The position numbers were made by a program, and so were the translations under genes. Positions 44,857 through 59,800 of a stretch of 64,000 nucleotides of DNA are shown here, in pieces. Source of the DNA: Pomphorhynchus laevis (lineage: Eukaryota > Acanthocephala > Palaeacanthocephala > Echinorhynchida > Pomphorhynchidae); assembly GCA_012934845.2 (NCBI GenBank), contig WNNJ02003720.1, positions 186,001-250,000 of the forward strand. The letters run 5' to 3'. The notes under the pieces are model-generated. The model was given only the letters and a program-made list of their open reading frames with translations, made no database searches and was not told the origin of the DNA. Within the stretch, counting starts at the first letter, position 1; each line of letters begins with the position of its first letter.

Positions 44857-47800
44857 AAATCAAGTCAGTGTTTTCAATCCTGTGATTATCGAAGAAAAAA
44901 CGGACATTTATATAAGCACGGAGCATATTTTACAAAGGAAGATTTTGATGAATGTTTAACTGGTGATAAATGCAAAGGTATGCAACAATGTGTTTGTGTA
45001 AAGATACAACATAAATTGTATTTTATTTAAACTTTAAAATCGCTAATAAATTATTGTTTTTATTTAAACTTATAACTTTCCAACTTAAGCATATCGTTAA
45101 TCAATTTTGAATTGTACTAATAAAAGTGATAGACATGTTTAATAATAAACCTAATAAAACATAATATTCAAGTATTAAAGTAATATAATTATATTATTAT
45201 AATATAATTATATAATTATAATATAATTATATTATATAATCAATATAATATAATCAATATAATATTATATTGATTAGTGATATACTTTAAACATAATATT
45301 CAAGTATTCAATGAATAGCATCTACCGTGGCTTCAGACCTACATAGTGTTATTATAAATTTAAGTGAAAATTAAAGAAACTACAGGAATGTGCAAGTACA
45401 TTAGTGTTTACGAGTATTTTTAAATATAAGAGCTAGTTACGTTAAACTAAGTTAAAGGTATTTAGTGTACGTGACCAAGGTTCGTAACATAGTGGTGGAT
45501 TTCTAGTGTCAATATTTATCACTGGTGCCGTTAAGTCGCATCGATATTACTCATTGCCCCATGTATGCTGATTGGATAATGGAAATCAAGGAAGCTAAAA
45601 TTATTGAACAATAGATACATTAATACATTAGAACTAAATGCATATGAGGTCAATAATTGGTACATTTTTTTTAGACAAAGATCCTGTGAAAAACATTTAT
45701 ACTTTCACAAAAGACACTGTCATTCGGATTACTTTTCAATAAAAGCGTTAAAGTATGAATCCAAATATATGTTTAATGGAAATTAATATAAATAATATTC
45801 AATTCTTTTAGATTATATCAAAGTCCAGAGAGTTTACTTTGTGACTTTGTCTTAAATAAAGAATAAAATTATCTTTTATTTATAAAATTATTATTAAATT
45901 ATTCAAGGACGTCAATTTCCGCGAATTAAGTATGTTTTATATTGATAAATTAGATTCGTGCACATCACTTCTACATAATTAGATGGATGTGATATCTGTA
46001 TATTTAATACAACAAGAGTTCGTCAGCCTAAATCACTGGAAAAGAAGTTAAAGCATAATGAGGAATTGCAGAGTAATTTCTGTCAATATTCCTGATAGGA
46101 AGACTCATTAGCATAAATGATTTATATGTGTTATCTCAACATTAACAAATCATCAAAATAGTACGAAATAAGAACATATACATTATTTTGGTGAATACCT
46201 GTTTGGCCGTTTAGTAAATACATTGAACTTCCTTACGTTAGAATGACACATTACTAATGTTAATGAAATTTCACGTGTAATTACTTATTTGTAATTGATA
46301 TTGTCTTTTCAATTTTCTATCAAGACAGCTGAGCACTTTATTTATATTATTAAATATAAATAATGTAAACAAAAATATTTATATTTATAAATATAAACAC
46401 TTTATTTATATTATTAAATATAAATAATGTAGTGTTTTATTGACATAAATGAGTTGTAATTAATATTAAAAAAAATAAAGTTTATATTTATTATAACAAA
46501 CGAACGAGACATTTGAAGGTCATTTAACATCAAAGAACTTTCCCATAATGCAATGAAATATTTTGGAGGAATGTGCTCGTATGCAAAGTGATGCATTCTA
46601 GCCAATAAGAATGAACAAAATTGTAATAAATAATGAATAAAAAGGTGATTGTACTATATAATATTTGATATATAATACTTTATGAAATTATAAATATTAA
46701 ATTTTATCTATGTTCCGAATTCCCTTAATAATACACCTATTTTTCCTAAAATCAAAATTTTATCTAATTTTTTTCACAGATTTTTGTTGGTTCCCTCAAT
46801 TATGGAAAATTTAATTCAAGAATTTAATAAATAAAGTACAAATGAAAAACCAGTCATCATGACATTTGTAAAATTCTGGTAATGAATGACTGCATAAAAC
46901 AAATCCCGAAATCTAATTTACCTTATGAAAAGCAAATTATTTTTATATAGATAATTGGCTTATTTCAATATTGAATTCGTCTGTTTGTTGATATTTAATT
47001 ATTAAAATGAAATAGAAGAATAATTTCTTGTCGCGAGAATTGTTAGTCTCTTGTTATTCTCATCATCATTAACGTGAAATGTAGAATCTGATACTAGTCT
47101 TTGTTTCAAAGATAATATGAAGTAGCCGTCGCAAATATCAAATTAAAAGTTGCTGCATTGAGAAAATTTAACTTTTAACGTGGACATGATTACAAAAATG
47201 TGTCTAGTTTAAGAGCTTAAAATTTTATGTATATACAGGTAATCAAAATTTACAAACATTCGAGTGATTTGTTGAATTTTTTAAATACAATTACATTTGA
47301 AATAATAGCATTCTTAAACCAGAAACGATGCATTTTCTAAAGCAATACTTTATATTAGAATAGTATATTATAAAGACAGTAAACTACATTACAAAATATA
47401 CATTTGTACAGCAGTACATTGTTAAGGTTATATATTATTGGTTGTGTGTGCTTAGATAAGTAAATTACATGAGAATGAGCTATTAAAGAACATAATACAA
47501 CAGTTGTTTATTTCCGGAAAGTTACTATAATTGTACCATATATTAAAGTTTTTATTCCTTATTAATAGCTAATTAATTTTAAAAGAGGGTTTTAGAAATT
47601 TAATTACACAATGTAGGTTACCAAGAACAGAATTGTGTGTTCAATAGTAGTTTTACTATACTTAATAAAATCAAAAATCAAGAAAAGTCATTAAGCGATT
47701 TTACTGCCATTGTGCAATTTCGTACATTTTTCAATAGCAATAATAAAATAAGGAGTTTAATGTTTTTGTTAATAAAAATACGAACTCCACGAACTCCAAA

Positions 47801-50800
47801 ATTTAAATCCTTTAAATATATGATCTGTATTTATGTTTATCGAAAAATGCGTGATTTAATCATTTATTTTCGAAATTCTGATATTATTGTGTTAAACAAT
47901 AATTTATTTGTTTTCCTAATCCGATCTACAGATGGAAATCGTGAATCTTTCCAGGAACAAACTTGTCCAACTATTTACAAAGGAGTCATTGAAAATTATT
48001 CTGTTCAACCAGAAAAAGACGAGTTACGAGAAGTTTTAGTGAACTATTTTTCGAACACTAACAGTATTTCTGTTTATGAAAAACCCAGTGTAAACGCAGG
48101 CTACAAGCAAGGTTAGCTATTGTATTTTTAATTTTTATTTGACAATTTACAAATTTAAGATTATTTCCAAAGCTTCCATTTTGATTACATTGAGGGCTGT
48201 TTTATGAGTAAACCTTTAAATAATACCAACGATTCTTTATACTCATATATATTAAAAGTCTTAAGCCATCAAATAATAACTAGTACTAGCGAGTAAACTG
48301 AATAGGTGTGCGAACTATTTATACCGTTATTTATAATTTTTCATATTATATATAAAAATGCGTAAATACATAAAATATTCATGATATAGTAGCTCATCGT
48401 AATCCTTGTAAATCGGACATTAGTCCGATTTAGAAGGATCGTAAACAATAAAAGAATTGTGTCTAAAGGCAGTTAGATAAAAGTGCATTTTTATAATTTT
48501 TTTACATTTTACCGACAAGCATTGAATAATTCCGAAACTAATCATGATTGACAAATTAACATTTAAAATCATACATAATGAGTATTAGTTTAAACTGTTG
48601 TCCCTAGATTGCTGAGCAATTCTTACTTATATATACTATAAATGGCAAGGTTTTAAAAGATATAGTTATGACAATAAAGTCTGTTTGACATACATAAATT
48701 GATTTTTTTAATTAAAAATTTATTATAAAAATTATATTTTATTTATAGGAACTTTAATAGCAAAGAATAAATTTTTTTCTAAACATGACAACCGGTTTTA
48801 CAATGCAGATGACTTCTATATCGGAAGTAGATTGCGCATTGGAGGGTTCAATATCAAATTGGTAGATACATATGATATTTTTCAAGACCAAGTAAAACAA
48901 CCTATTCTCCAAATGCAAAACAATGAATTAAAGGTAACTGAATTACTAATATAATTTTTAATGTTTTAATCATAAGAAATTAATCGAATATATTACCATG
49001 TGAAATATTTCGAAGTTTTAGCTGAAAACATAAGCAGGTCTAAATGAGGAATGCATTCAATTTAAAGAAAGAATAGGCAAATCGAATATTGTACTACTTG
49101 TCAAAGTTAAATCTATAACGTAACCCAAATCCGGAAATAAAAAATAAAAAATTCAAATAAACTAACACAGACTAAAATATCCTTCTTAACTAATAAAAAT
49201 TAATAAATTTGTGTTTAAATAACCAAATTCAATCTAGAAAAGTATTATTTAATAACAAATATATTATCAATGTTAATTAGCATGGCTATTTGCAAGCAAA
49301 TATTAAAGTAGAATCGAAAGGTATTATATCTAAATTTTAAATGCTAAAGGATAATTATTATTTATAAATTAAATGAAGTAAAACTGTATTATTTAAAAAA
49401 AAGTTATATAAATTATTTAAAATTATTTAATTATTTATAATTTTATTATTTAATTTTTATGTAACATTATTTTTAATTCATAAATAATAAAAAAATTCGT
49501 AGACTCAGTTAGCTGATCTGATTTCAAAGCTACTTTCAGTTTGTGCACAAACTAAACATGTTTGTGAAATGGCATTGCAATCCTTGTGTCTATTCCTATG
49601 ATTTTCAATTGTCTCAGGCGTTGTCTGCTTAAATAGAAGTATCTGCTTTCTAATATATGTTAATTGGAATCAATTGAGTTTCCGGCGTGGATAATTCAAT
49701 TTTTCTGAATAAATATGTTAATAATATGAATAAATGTAAATGTAAATTATGAAGCATCAAGAATTATCTCAAATATATTTAGAATTATGTCAAACTACTA
49801 AGATTGTTCGTATTTAGCCACGCAAATCTTTAAAACTGGCCTTTGAGATGTATTTTGCTGTGGTAATTCTCTAATTAGTGTTCTAGAAATACTTATTTCA
49901 AAAAATATTCACAAAAAAACAGCACTGAAAAATATATCATTATAGCCTTATTGAAGCCTACTTGCTAGTTAACATCAAGTAATTTAGTGGATTAAGTAAA
50001 TCCAAAAGTATTGAAGAATTTTTATTAAGTCCCGATATGCCTTTCGGCAGAGCAAAACATATTGTACAAAATGAAAACCAGATAGCAAAAAATATCGAGT
50101 CCTGACAATCCTCGTAAAAGCTACCAACTGGATTTAATATTCATCATAACTCTCTTCTTTTTAATCGGGAAGTTAGATGACATGAGCTTCAAGTTAAAAA
50201 TGACTTGGAATTAAGTTAATTTATATATAATTGTCCATGGTATGTTTCCAAGTATATGACAGTAAAATAAATGAAGAAGAGTAGAAACACAAGAGGTTTG
50301 ACAGTAGTGCATATAGTTAAGAATTGTAGTAATTACAGGAATTATAACTAAGCAAATTTTATCATGTTATCCATGTAAAAAATGAACGCCGTATAATGGC
50401 CGTAGCGTGTATTACGCCATAATACAATACACAATAGTGTGAATTGTTTTGTAGGTATAGATATATTTACATAAAAGTATAACTTGAATCGTTCTGGCTT
50501 ATTCCCGTAGCAATATAGCTGCTAGTCAATTACGAATCCAATGCTTTGAAACATATTTACCCTTGACCATTTTAGTTCTGAATCAAATTTAACAAGTTAA
50601 TGGAAATTTTTTCAATATTTTGCATTATTTTATTATAGAACATCCAATTAATCATCCAAGTCACAATGTAAATTATATTGTATTAGCGAATGTATGTTAC
50701 AAATTATCATTATAATTATTTAAAATTCTGCAATATTGTTTCAACAACCCGATTTATTCATGTGACTGTTTTATCTCATAGCTACATTAAAATAAATGGT

Positions 50801-53800
50801 TTCAATGTGACAATTTGACTTTAATTCTGCTTATAAACATATTTGTTTTCAATTTGCTAAAACATGCATTAATTTCTGCATAAAGTAGAGAGTAGCAAAT
50901 ACCCATTTGATGCTTAAGATTTATGAATACTATGAATACCACTATTTGTTATAATAAACCTAAGTTTTATAAAGTATAATACGTTTGTTTGAATATTTAA
51001 ATAATTGTATCGATATTATTTAGATTAAATATTCAAATTCGCAGATGTTCAAACTTATCACTTTTTTATATAATCACCCAACTTCATGGATATGATTCAT
51101 TTGACTGTTTCATTTACTTGCATTATGTTTTGTCTTGTTCGAACTTTCTCTACGCGTTTAGATTTTTTATGAAATCTATTAAATTTGCTTTAAATAAATA
51201 GTCTATAAAAATTATTGTTGATCGTTAAAAAGTTGATGTGAATTTCAAAAATATATTTCTTTGAATGCATTTAAATATTCAAATTCGCAGATGTTCAAAC
51301 TTATCACTTTTTTATATAATCACCCAACTTCATGGATATGATTCATTTGACTGTTTCATTTACTTGCATTGATGTTTTGTCTTGTTCGAACTTTCTCTAC
51401 GCGTTTAGATTTTTTATGAAATCTATTAAATTTGCTTTAAATAAATAGTCTATAAAAATTATTGTTGATCGTTAAAAAGTTGATGTGAATTTCAAAAATA
51501 TATTTCTTTGAATGCATTTAGATTTCTGAAAACTTTTAATATTTTTTTAAATAGTTGATACTGATCCATTATTTATAAATAATTATTGGAACTGGATCAA
51601 AGAAAAGAGGAAATTATTTTTGATATTTCGCTAACTTCTCTTAACATCTTCAGAAAATTACTGAAGATGAAAATTACCGAGTAATTTTCTAAAGATGTTA
51701 ACAGCAGTTAGCGAAATATCAAAATTAATTTCTTCTTTTATTTGATCCAGCTCCAATAATTATTTATCAATAATAGATCATTATCAACTATTTAAAATCA
51801 TTCGACAGTGCTATTGAGTCACTGGTCTGTAGCTATCTAGAAGTTTGGAAAAAATCGAAATAGTAATTTTCTGAAGATGCTAACAGTAGTTAGCGAAATA
51901 TCAAAATTAATTTCTTCTTTTATTTGATCCAGCTCCAATAATTATTTATCAATAATAGATCATTATCAACTATTTAAAATCATTCGACAGTGCTATTGAG
52001 TCACTGGTCTGTAGCTATCTAGAAGTTTGGAAAAAATCGAAATAGTAATTTTCTGAAGATGCTAACAGTAGTTAGCGAAATATCAAAAACAATTACTTCT
52101 TTCCTTTGATCCAGCTCCAATAATTATTTATCAATAATAGATCATTATCAACTATTTAAAATCATTCGACAGTGCTATTGAGCCACTGGTCTGTAGCTAT
52201 CTAGAAGTTTGAAAAAAATCGAAATAGCAATTTTCTGAAGATGCTAACAGTAGTTAGCGAAATATCAAAAACAATTACTTCTTTCCTTTGATCCAGCTCC
52301 AATAATTATTTATCAATAATAGATCATTATCAACTATTTAAAATCATTCGACAGTGCTATTGAGCCACTGGTCTGTAGCTATCTAGAAGTTTGGAAAAAA
52401 ATCGAAATAGCAATTTTCTGAAGATGCTAACAGTAGTTAGCGAAATATCAAAAACAATTACTTCTTTCCTTTGATCCAGCTCCAATAATTATTTATCAAT
52501 AATAGATCATTATCAACTATTTAAAATCATTCGACAGTGCTATTGAGCCACTGGTCTGTAGCTATCTAGAAGTTTGGAAAAAAATCGAAATAGCAATTTT
52601 CTGAAGATGCTAACAGTAGTTAGCGAAATATCAAAAACAATTACTTCTTTCCTTTGATCCAGCTCCAATAATTATTTATCAATAATAGATCATTATCAAC
52701 TATTTAAAATCATTCGACAGTGCTATTGAGCCACTGGTTTGTAGCTATCTAGAAGTTTGGAAAAAAATCGAAATAGCAATTTTCTGAAGATGCTAACAGT
52801 AGTTAGCGAAATATCAAAAACAATTACTTCTTTCCTTTGATCCAGCTCCAATAATTATTTATCAATAATAGATCATTATCAACTATTTAAAATCATTCGA
52901 CAGTGCTATTGAGCCACTGGTTTGTAGCTATCTAGAAGTTTGGAAAAAAATCGAAATAGCAATTTTCTGAAGATGCTAACAGTAGTTAGCGAAATATCAA
53001 AAACAATTACTTCTTTCCTTTGATCCAGCTCCAATACTCATTTACTTTTAATATTGTTAATATGTTTTTAAACTATTTCCACTAATAATATGGTTTATAA
53101 TAAAATTACTAATAATTGTTTTTTCTTCTTATTATAATGTTTTTATGTTATTAGCTCAATGAATTTCCAGCAATTAAAATAGAACCGGTCAGCAAGTTAA
53201 AGTTTGAAGCTCTCTGGAATGATCCCCAAGCAGCTGAATCTCATTATTTTAGACATTTTGATTTCAAGTACTATCTAAGTGGTATGACTATAGTTTCAAT
53301 TAAGACACAAAATTATAAAAGTTTTAAATCTTAATTTTTTTAAAGTTTGAATACCTACTTCTCAATTGGAGTTTTTAACTCCATTATTCTTATGTGTGTA
53401 AGGCGCATCGATATAAACAATACAAAATGCTTGTTCTATCTTTAAAAAATCTAAAAAATAAGTTTAGAATTAGTAAAAAAATATTAATTAAAAAATATTA
53501 AATAATAAATTAATTTTACATAGAGTAAACATTCAATTTATTATTGCATTTTCTATTCGATTTAACGTTATATTCTTAGCATTTTATAGAAATTATGTTT
53601 TGTAAACAAGAACAATTGGATAGAATTAAAACCAGCAATTCTAAACTAAATTTACTATTCTAAATCTAAACATTACTCCTAAAATCCTAAAAAGTTTTAA
53701 AATAATCTTCAGAATTTAATATAGCAAATAACACCATTTCCAGAGAAATTATATATATTATATATATCATTATGTTGTCATTATATATATCATTATGTTT

Positions 53801-56800
53801 TCCTCACAAGGAGGCAGAAACACTAGGCAGCATTCTACATATCCTCATCAGACCAAGAAATAGAACCGAATTATTCTCGCAATATTCAAAGTCGCTACGT
53901 ATGCCCAGTCATCCAATGTGTGACGACAAACTTCCACAACGGTATACGCGTTTCGCTCTTACGGAGCTCATCAGTACCGTGCCTTCAATAATCATCCATA
54001 GGCGTGTATTTTAATACACGCTTAAACAGTGTTTAATATTGCGAGAATAATTTAAATATTGCGATAATAATTCGGCTCTATTTCTTGGTCTGATGAGGAT
54101 ATATAAAATGCTTTATGGTGTTTATGCCTCCCTGTGAAGAAAACATAATGATTTATTTACAAGTACACCATTTGGTGTCCCAGGGCAGGTGTAACAACTA
54201 TATATATAGGTCATAAAGGTTATGGCACTTTATTTCAGCGTTTAGGCCGAAGCCTTGTTCAGAAAAATCTAAAACAATGGTCCAATAAAAATGCATTAAG
54301 CCAAATAAAATGAAAGAAAAAATAAAAGACATTAGAACCTTAAAAATTCCCGTTGTCATTGAGACCAGGTATCATGTCTAGCTAAATTCTTAGCTGTTTA
54401 TTTCCCAGTAAATATTTCCATTCGGATTCAATTTTATAATTGTTCAATCAATTAAATTATGGAAACAACAAAGATAGTGATAAAGAATTATTGGCAATAT
54501 ATTTTCAATATATTCAGTATGGATCATTATCAACTATTTAAAAAAAATAATGAAAATTTTTTTAACTAGTTTTGGCTGATGCTAGTTTTTTGAAAAATCT
54601 ACATGTGTCGTAATCAGGCATAGCCATCAGGTGGGATCTTCTAGACCGAATATTTATATAAAATTGATATAACCACTAAGTCTGCAAATGAAATAAATCA
54701 GATCAGATATCTAAATGTTCGTATTTTATACTATATAAATTAAAAATAAAGATAAATTTAAATAATTACTAATTATATAATATTTTTTACAGTAAAAATT
54801 TATATAACAGTACAATTTATTATTAAAATTAAAAATAAAACCAATGTTTATCAATTGACTAATAAATAATATATGAGGTATTCGAATAGGGAATAAAGGT
54901 CATCAGGAGGAACTGCTATGTTATCAGGTTTCGACCATTATTCCTTGACCAAACAAAAAAAAGCTTCTCTTTTTATTTTAACTTCTTAAAAAACTTCTCT
55001 TTTTAAGTTTTTTTTATGTCTATAAAAAACTTTAGGGAGATAAAATATACAACATCGTTCTTAAGAAGCCTTAGAGGCGCAACGTAAAAAAGGTTTTCTT
55101 TCATTCGCGGTATATATACTTTGTTGTTTCAATAATTTAACTGATTGATCAATTATATATAAAGAAAATAAATCGATAAATTCACTCCCACATTTCAACG
55201 ATATGCATTCACTACACTTTCTTTTTGTATTCAATTGTGAACACACTTAACTGTTTGCATGTTCATTCATAGTAACGATGATAATACAATAAATATAATT
55301 ATATGTTCAATATATTCAGTATTGATTTCTAAGCTTTCTTTATAATTCATTTTCTGCGTTGATGAAAATCACGGCAATGACGTTGATGATAATCACGGCA
55401 ATGACGTTTTCTGAAAATGTCTTCTATAAATATAAACTAATGAGTTTATTTATGAACATAAATTCATAAACACAAGAGTTGATTTATGCAAATCAACTCA
55501 TATGTAAGGATTTGGACATAAGATGACTCATTTTATAAATGCCTGATGTTTTTTATTGATTATATATTTTTTGGTATTAAGATGGCACGTGTGAACTAAT
55601 TGAGCATATGACGACAGCGTTTGATCAATTACGAATTAACTCAAGTACATTTCTTAGAAGAACAAAACTTCCAAAGAAACATTTACCATACATTTGGCTT
55701 ATTGGTATTGACGAACCAATATTGCTCAACAGAAACGTACAAAGACATGCTGCCAAGGCACTCATCGTTGACAAACGGCCTGTACGCATTTTATATTTAT
55801 TTTACATAATTTTAAATAATAAAAAAGTATTATTAGAACTTCAATAATCGAATTACTATAAATTAGAACTGGAGTAGTCAAGTCGTTATTCGATAAAACA
55901 CAGACAAAAGACTACCGATAACAAATTATGTCAAATTTTTGGAATTATTTAGATCTTTATCCTTGCCATTTTATTTGGATTTTTATCCGAATTAAATGAG
56001 AAAAAAATAATGATTTTTAGAAAAGCTTAATGTTGTATATTTGGAATCGATATGTGTAAAACTCGTAAAGTTCACTCCGAATGTAAGGCTAAATCTGAGC
56101 TGATAAAAATTCTAACCAATTTTGAAAATCAGCACACAAGGAGTTAAACAAATTGCGGATTGAAGATATTTGTGATTCTGAAATAGCAGTAAACTGCTAT
56201 AGAAATAGCTTCTGCAATAACGATGATTTTGATATAAATGAAGGAAACTTAGGGAAGTTAGATTATGGAAATCACTAAGTGCATGATGATTAGAATATGA
56301 AGTACGAAAAGTTGCTCCGCAGTAATTATATAACTATAATGAATTTGAAGTTAATATTACAATTTAAAGATTGAAAATGTGCAATCTGTATTAATTATAT
56401 GACAAAATAAGTATGTATTTTAGGCTGAACCTATTCATCATTCTGAATACTATACTGCATTGGATTTTGACTGTGACAAATACATATCGGTTTACGATAA
56501 GGATTTTTTGTTAATAAACTGTAACCCTGAAACACGTGACTACTACCAACGTGTTCATCAAATTACATTAAATTCTAACCAAACTATTGAACAGGCTTTA
56601 GATAAATTAATGCCACATAACCCTAAAGGTACACTTTTAATTCCAAAACCTATTCCATTTGGAACCGAAGAAGATACATTAAAATCTGTTGAAATTGAAA
56701 TACCCGCCGTTAAGTCACTTGTATCTGCTGCGCTGGAAGAAATTCACACTCCAAAGTAAATTAGTTGTTGCAACAAATTTTGTATTTCTAAATTTTCTAA

Positions 56801-59800
56801 ATTTTATCTTGAGGAGTGTAAAAGATAAATTGAAGAGAGTATTATCTTTTAAAGCGGCGAGTTTGGCAAAGCACAAGTTTTTACAAAACATTGAATACTC
56901 TATAGACTTCCATCCCGACGATAGCACTTTTGAAATATACGAGACAGACATTAATACGGAGAAAGGTAAATAACTAATTCAAATATATATAGTAAGTATA
57001 AATTATAATCAATTTATAAGCTAATTCCGGTTGGGATCACGCTATGACCAAAATATATTCGAAATATGATTATTGGTCTATAACGTAAATTGAAGAATTA
57101 ATCTTTGTTTTTTGTTGATAGAGACCAATAATCATATTTCGTATGTATAATAATTATATTTCATATATATATTTGCAGCGTTTTTAAATTAGATGACAGG
57201 GGATTCTCTAACTAGTCACAATTTGATGTGAGGGCTATAAATTAAAGCAATTTTATTGAAAAAAATTTAAGTTATTTGTTTGATATATTATTTTTAACAA
57301 ACTATAATAATAAACTAACTTTATTTTTATATTATGCTCCGTAGTATAAGCGGACGTAACTTTGATTTCTTATTAGTCAACATTAGAAAATTAAAATGAA
57401 ATTCCAAATTAGTATAGATTCACGGAAACGTTTTCTGATAATAATTCTACCTCAGCCACAATTTGTCTAATAATGCCGACTATTTCAAGTATTTTTTCAC
57501 GTAAAAACTTAAACATAAAATAAGTACCATTGAAATATGGATTTAGCCCAAAACGTCAAGGCATTTCAATATTATTTTCTTCGGTTATCTAATTCTTCAA
57601 CTACATTACCGCATTTCCCATATGTATATATTTTGGTAAAATGTTTTATTTTTTGATAATATATATCACAAAAGCAGTAAAGTACTTTTCTTACGTTATC
57701 GTGATGAAGCGTATCGAAAAAACTGTTCTTGCATACCGCTTTTACATTGCAGCATTATAGATACTTAAGAAATAATTACATATAGTTGTATATATGAGTA
57801 AGCATTAATCGTTTGTTTTAACACAAAAAGTATGTGTCATTGGCTTTGATAATTGAAATACGTATATTTAGGTCCTATATTGCTGGAAACCGAATTATTT
57901 ATAGAAATAATATAGTTTAAAAATAAATCAATATCATATTGAGAAAAATTGAATTTAAGTAATATGTTGATATAAAAGTAGCGTAGTTAGGAGTATATTA
58001 TTAGCTTACGTAGTATTAATATTTTGTGATATACTCATATAAAGGCCTTGTATATCGAAATGTCAAAGAAGAATCAAAATTACATTGAAAAAGGTTCTTT
58101 ACTTTTAATAAAAATGCTAACATTTGAGTTTAGTTTCTTTTTTAAGTAAAAACAAATTTTCCAATCGTTTAACATTTATAGTACACATTTGTTTCTCGAA
58201 TTTAGCGCTTAAAATTATGAATAGACGCTTACTGTCCATTCCCCCCTTTACAAGAAGAAAAAACATGATGCCTTATGAAATAATTAGATACGACAGTAAA
58301 GACATTTACGAGGATTCTGTCATTCATGCAAATGGCGTTGAATACGAATTACAGTATGCTGATGATATATCGTACAAGTACATGAAGGAAAACCGTCATT
58401 TGGTAGGCAATATATCAATAACAAATATATTATGCCATTAACATGCTTTGGCAATTGATAAAAGCATTATATTACATTAGTTTAGCTGTTGTATATTAAA
58501 TTGAATTTGTGCTTATTGATTTTGCTTAAAAATTCCAAATTAGGATCAATTAGGTCAATTAACTTAATTTACGAATGTTTTATTTTTCACAACTCATTTT
58601 TTATGAATTGAATGATAGATCACATACACGAAAAATTCGACATTTTTCGGTATTGCTCGAGATTGCGATTAGCAATTCTTTCCATATGTTTGTGTAAGTG
58701 TTCGAATCGAGCATATTCTTCAGTCTGCAAACTCTCGTCACTCTTAGACGGTCATGTGATAGCCGGCAGCCATCGTCAGTAAGATGAACTATCACACGCC
58801 GTTTCGGCTGCCTCTGTGACATTGTGAAAATGCATTTCCGACATCTAGCTTAAATTGTTGGTGGCGTTAGCTCTTAAATCTACAATTTGCAATGCAGACC
58901 ATCATTAACAACAAGAGGATCAAACTTTCGGATGCTTGACTGTAAGAAACCGAGATTGAGTGGATCGATTCTTTCTATGTAATAAGAGTTTCGGTTGAAT
59001 CGGTATTGCTCGAGATTGCGATTAGCAATTCTTTCCATATGTTTGTGTATGTGTTTGAATCGAGCATATTCTTTAACCTGCAAACTTTCGTCACTCCTAG
59101 ACGGTCATGTGATTACCGGCAGCCATCGTCAGTAAGATGAACTACCACACACCGTTTCGCTAAAGAATATGCTTGATTCAGACATATATATATGTCCGTT
59201 TATCATTCAGCTATTCTATTCGTCATTCAGCTATTCTCTGTTTTAAATTTTCAGAAAAAGTTTAGTGTTCTCGAAATGTTTAGTGTTCTCGAAATGTTTA
59301 GTGTTTATTGGTGTTCTCAAAAAGTTATTAATGTGTTCTCAAAAAGTTATTAAGTTATAAGTGATATTTGTAGTTTCTTTTATTTTAACAATTTTTAAAT
59401 AATAAATCTTAAACTTGAAATTTATTTAATTCATATTAGTTCGTGATCGATAACGATGAGACTGCCTTGAAACTAGCTGTAAATATTTTAAAACCGTCAC
59501 AAGCAATGATTACTGCTGATCTGCATCGACTTGATAGAGATGAAACAGGTTGGGTACCGTACACACAATTTGAAAATATATGCATGAAATACGGTAATCT
59601 CATTTTACGCTTAATAAATAACGAAAGTAGCAAACTCTTTTATTTCTGCTCATTAGTGTCTGAATCACTTTCTAACAAATATCAATTAGTTCGAATTGCT
59701 CGTAATTATCGTAAACAGGACACAAACATTCGCGATCCTAATAAATTAGTGAAAGATAGATTCAATAAATCAAAATTGAAAATAATTTACATGCTAAGGG

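Larger units (their letters stand above)
58600..59175 (-). repeat. Tandem repeat pair, 354-bp spacing
   Basis: Two units share ATTGCTCGAGATTGCGATTA and flanking blocks through the ribozyme-like core. Upstream of the core (minus strand) the TCACAATGTCACA and TGTCGGAAA blocks match the 6.4-7.2 kb repeat, so both belong to one superfamily that has diverged. It lies antisense in the EFHC intron. Confidence 0.8.

Noticed and set aside
51668-53036. Regular direct repeats resembling a CRISPR array.
   Set aside because: The monomers are 182-183 bp with no unique spacers, in a eukaryotic intron; it is a satellite-type array.
53785-54155. Inverted-repeat element as a cut-and-paste DNA transposon.
   Set aside because: No transposase and no clear target duplication; the central hammerhead favours a retroelement origin, though this is not proven.
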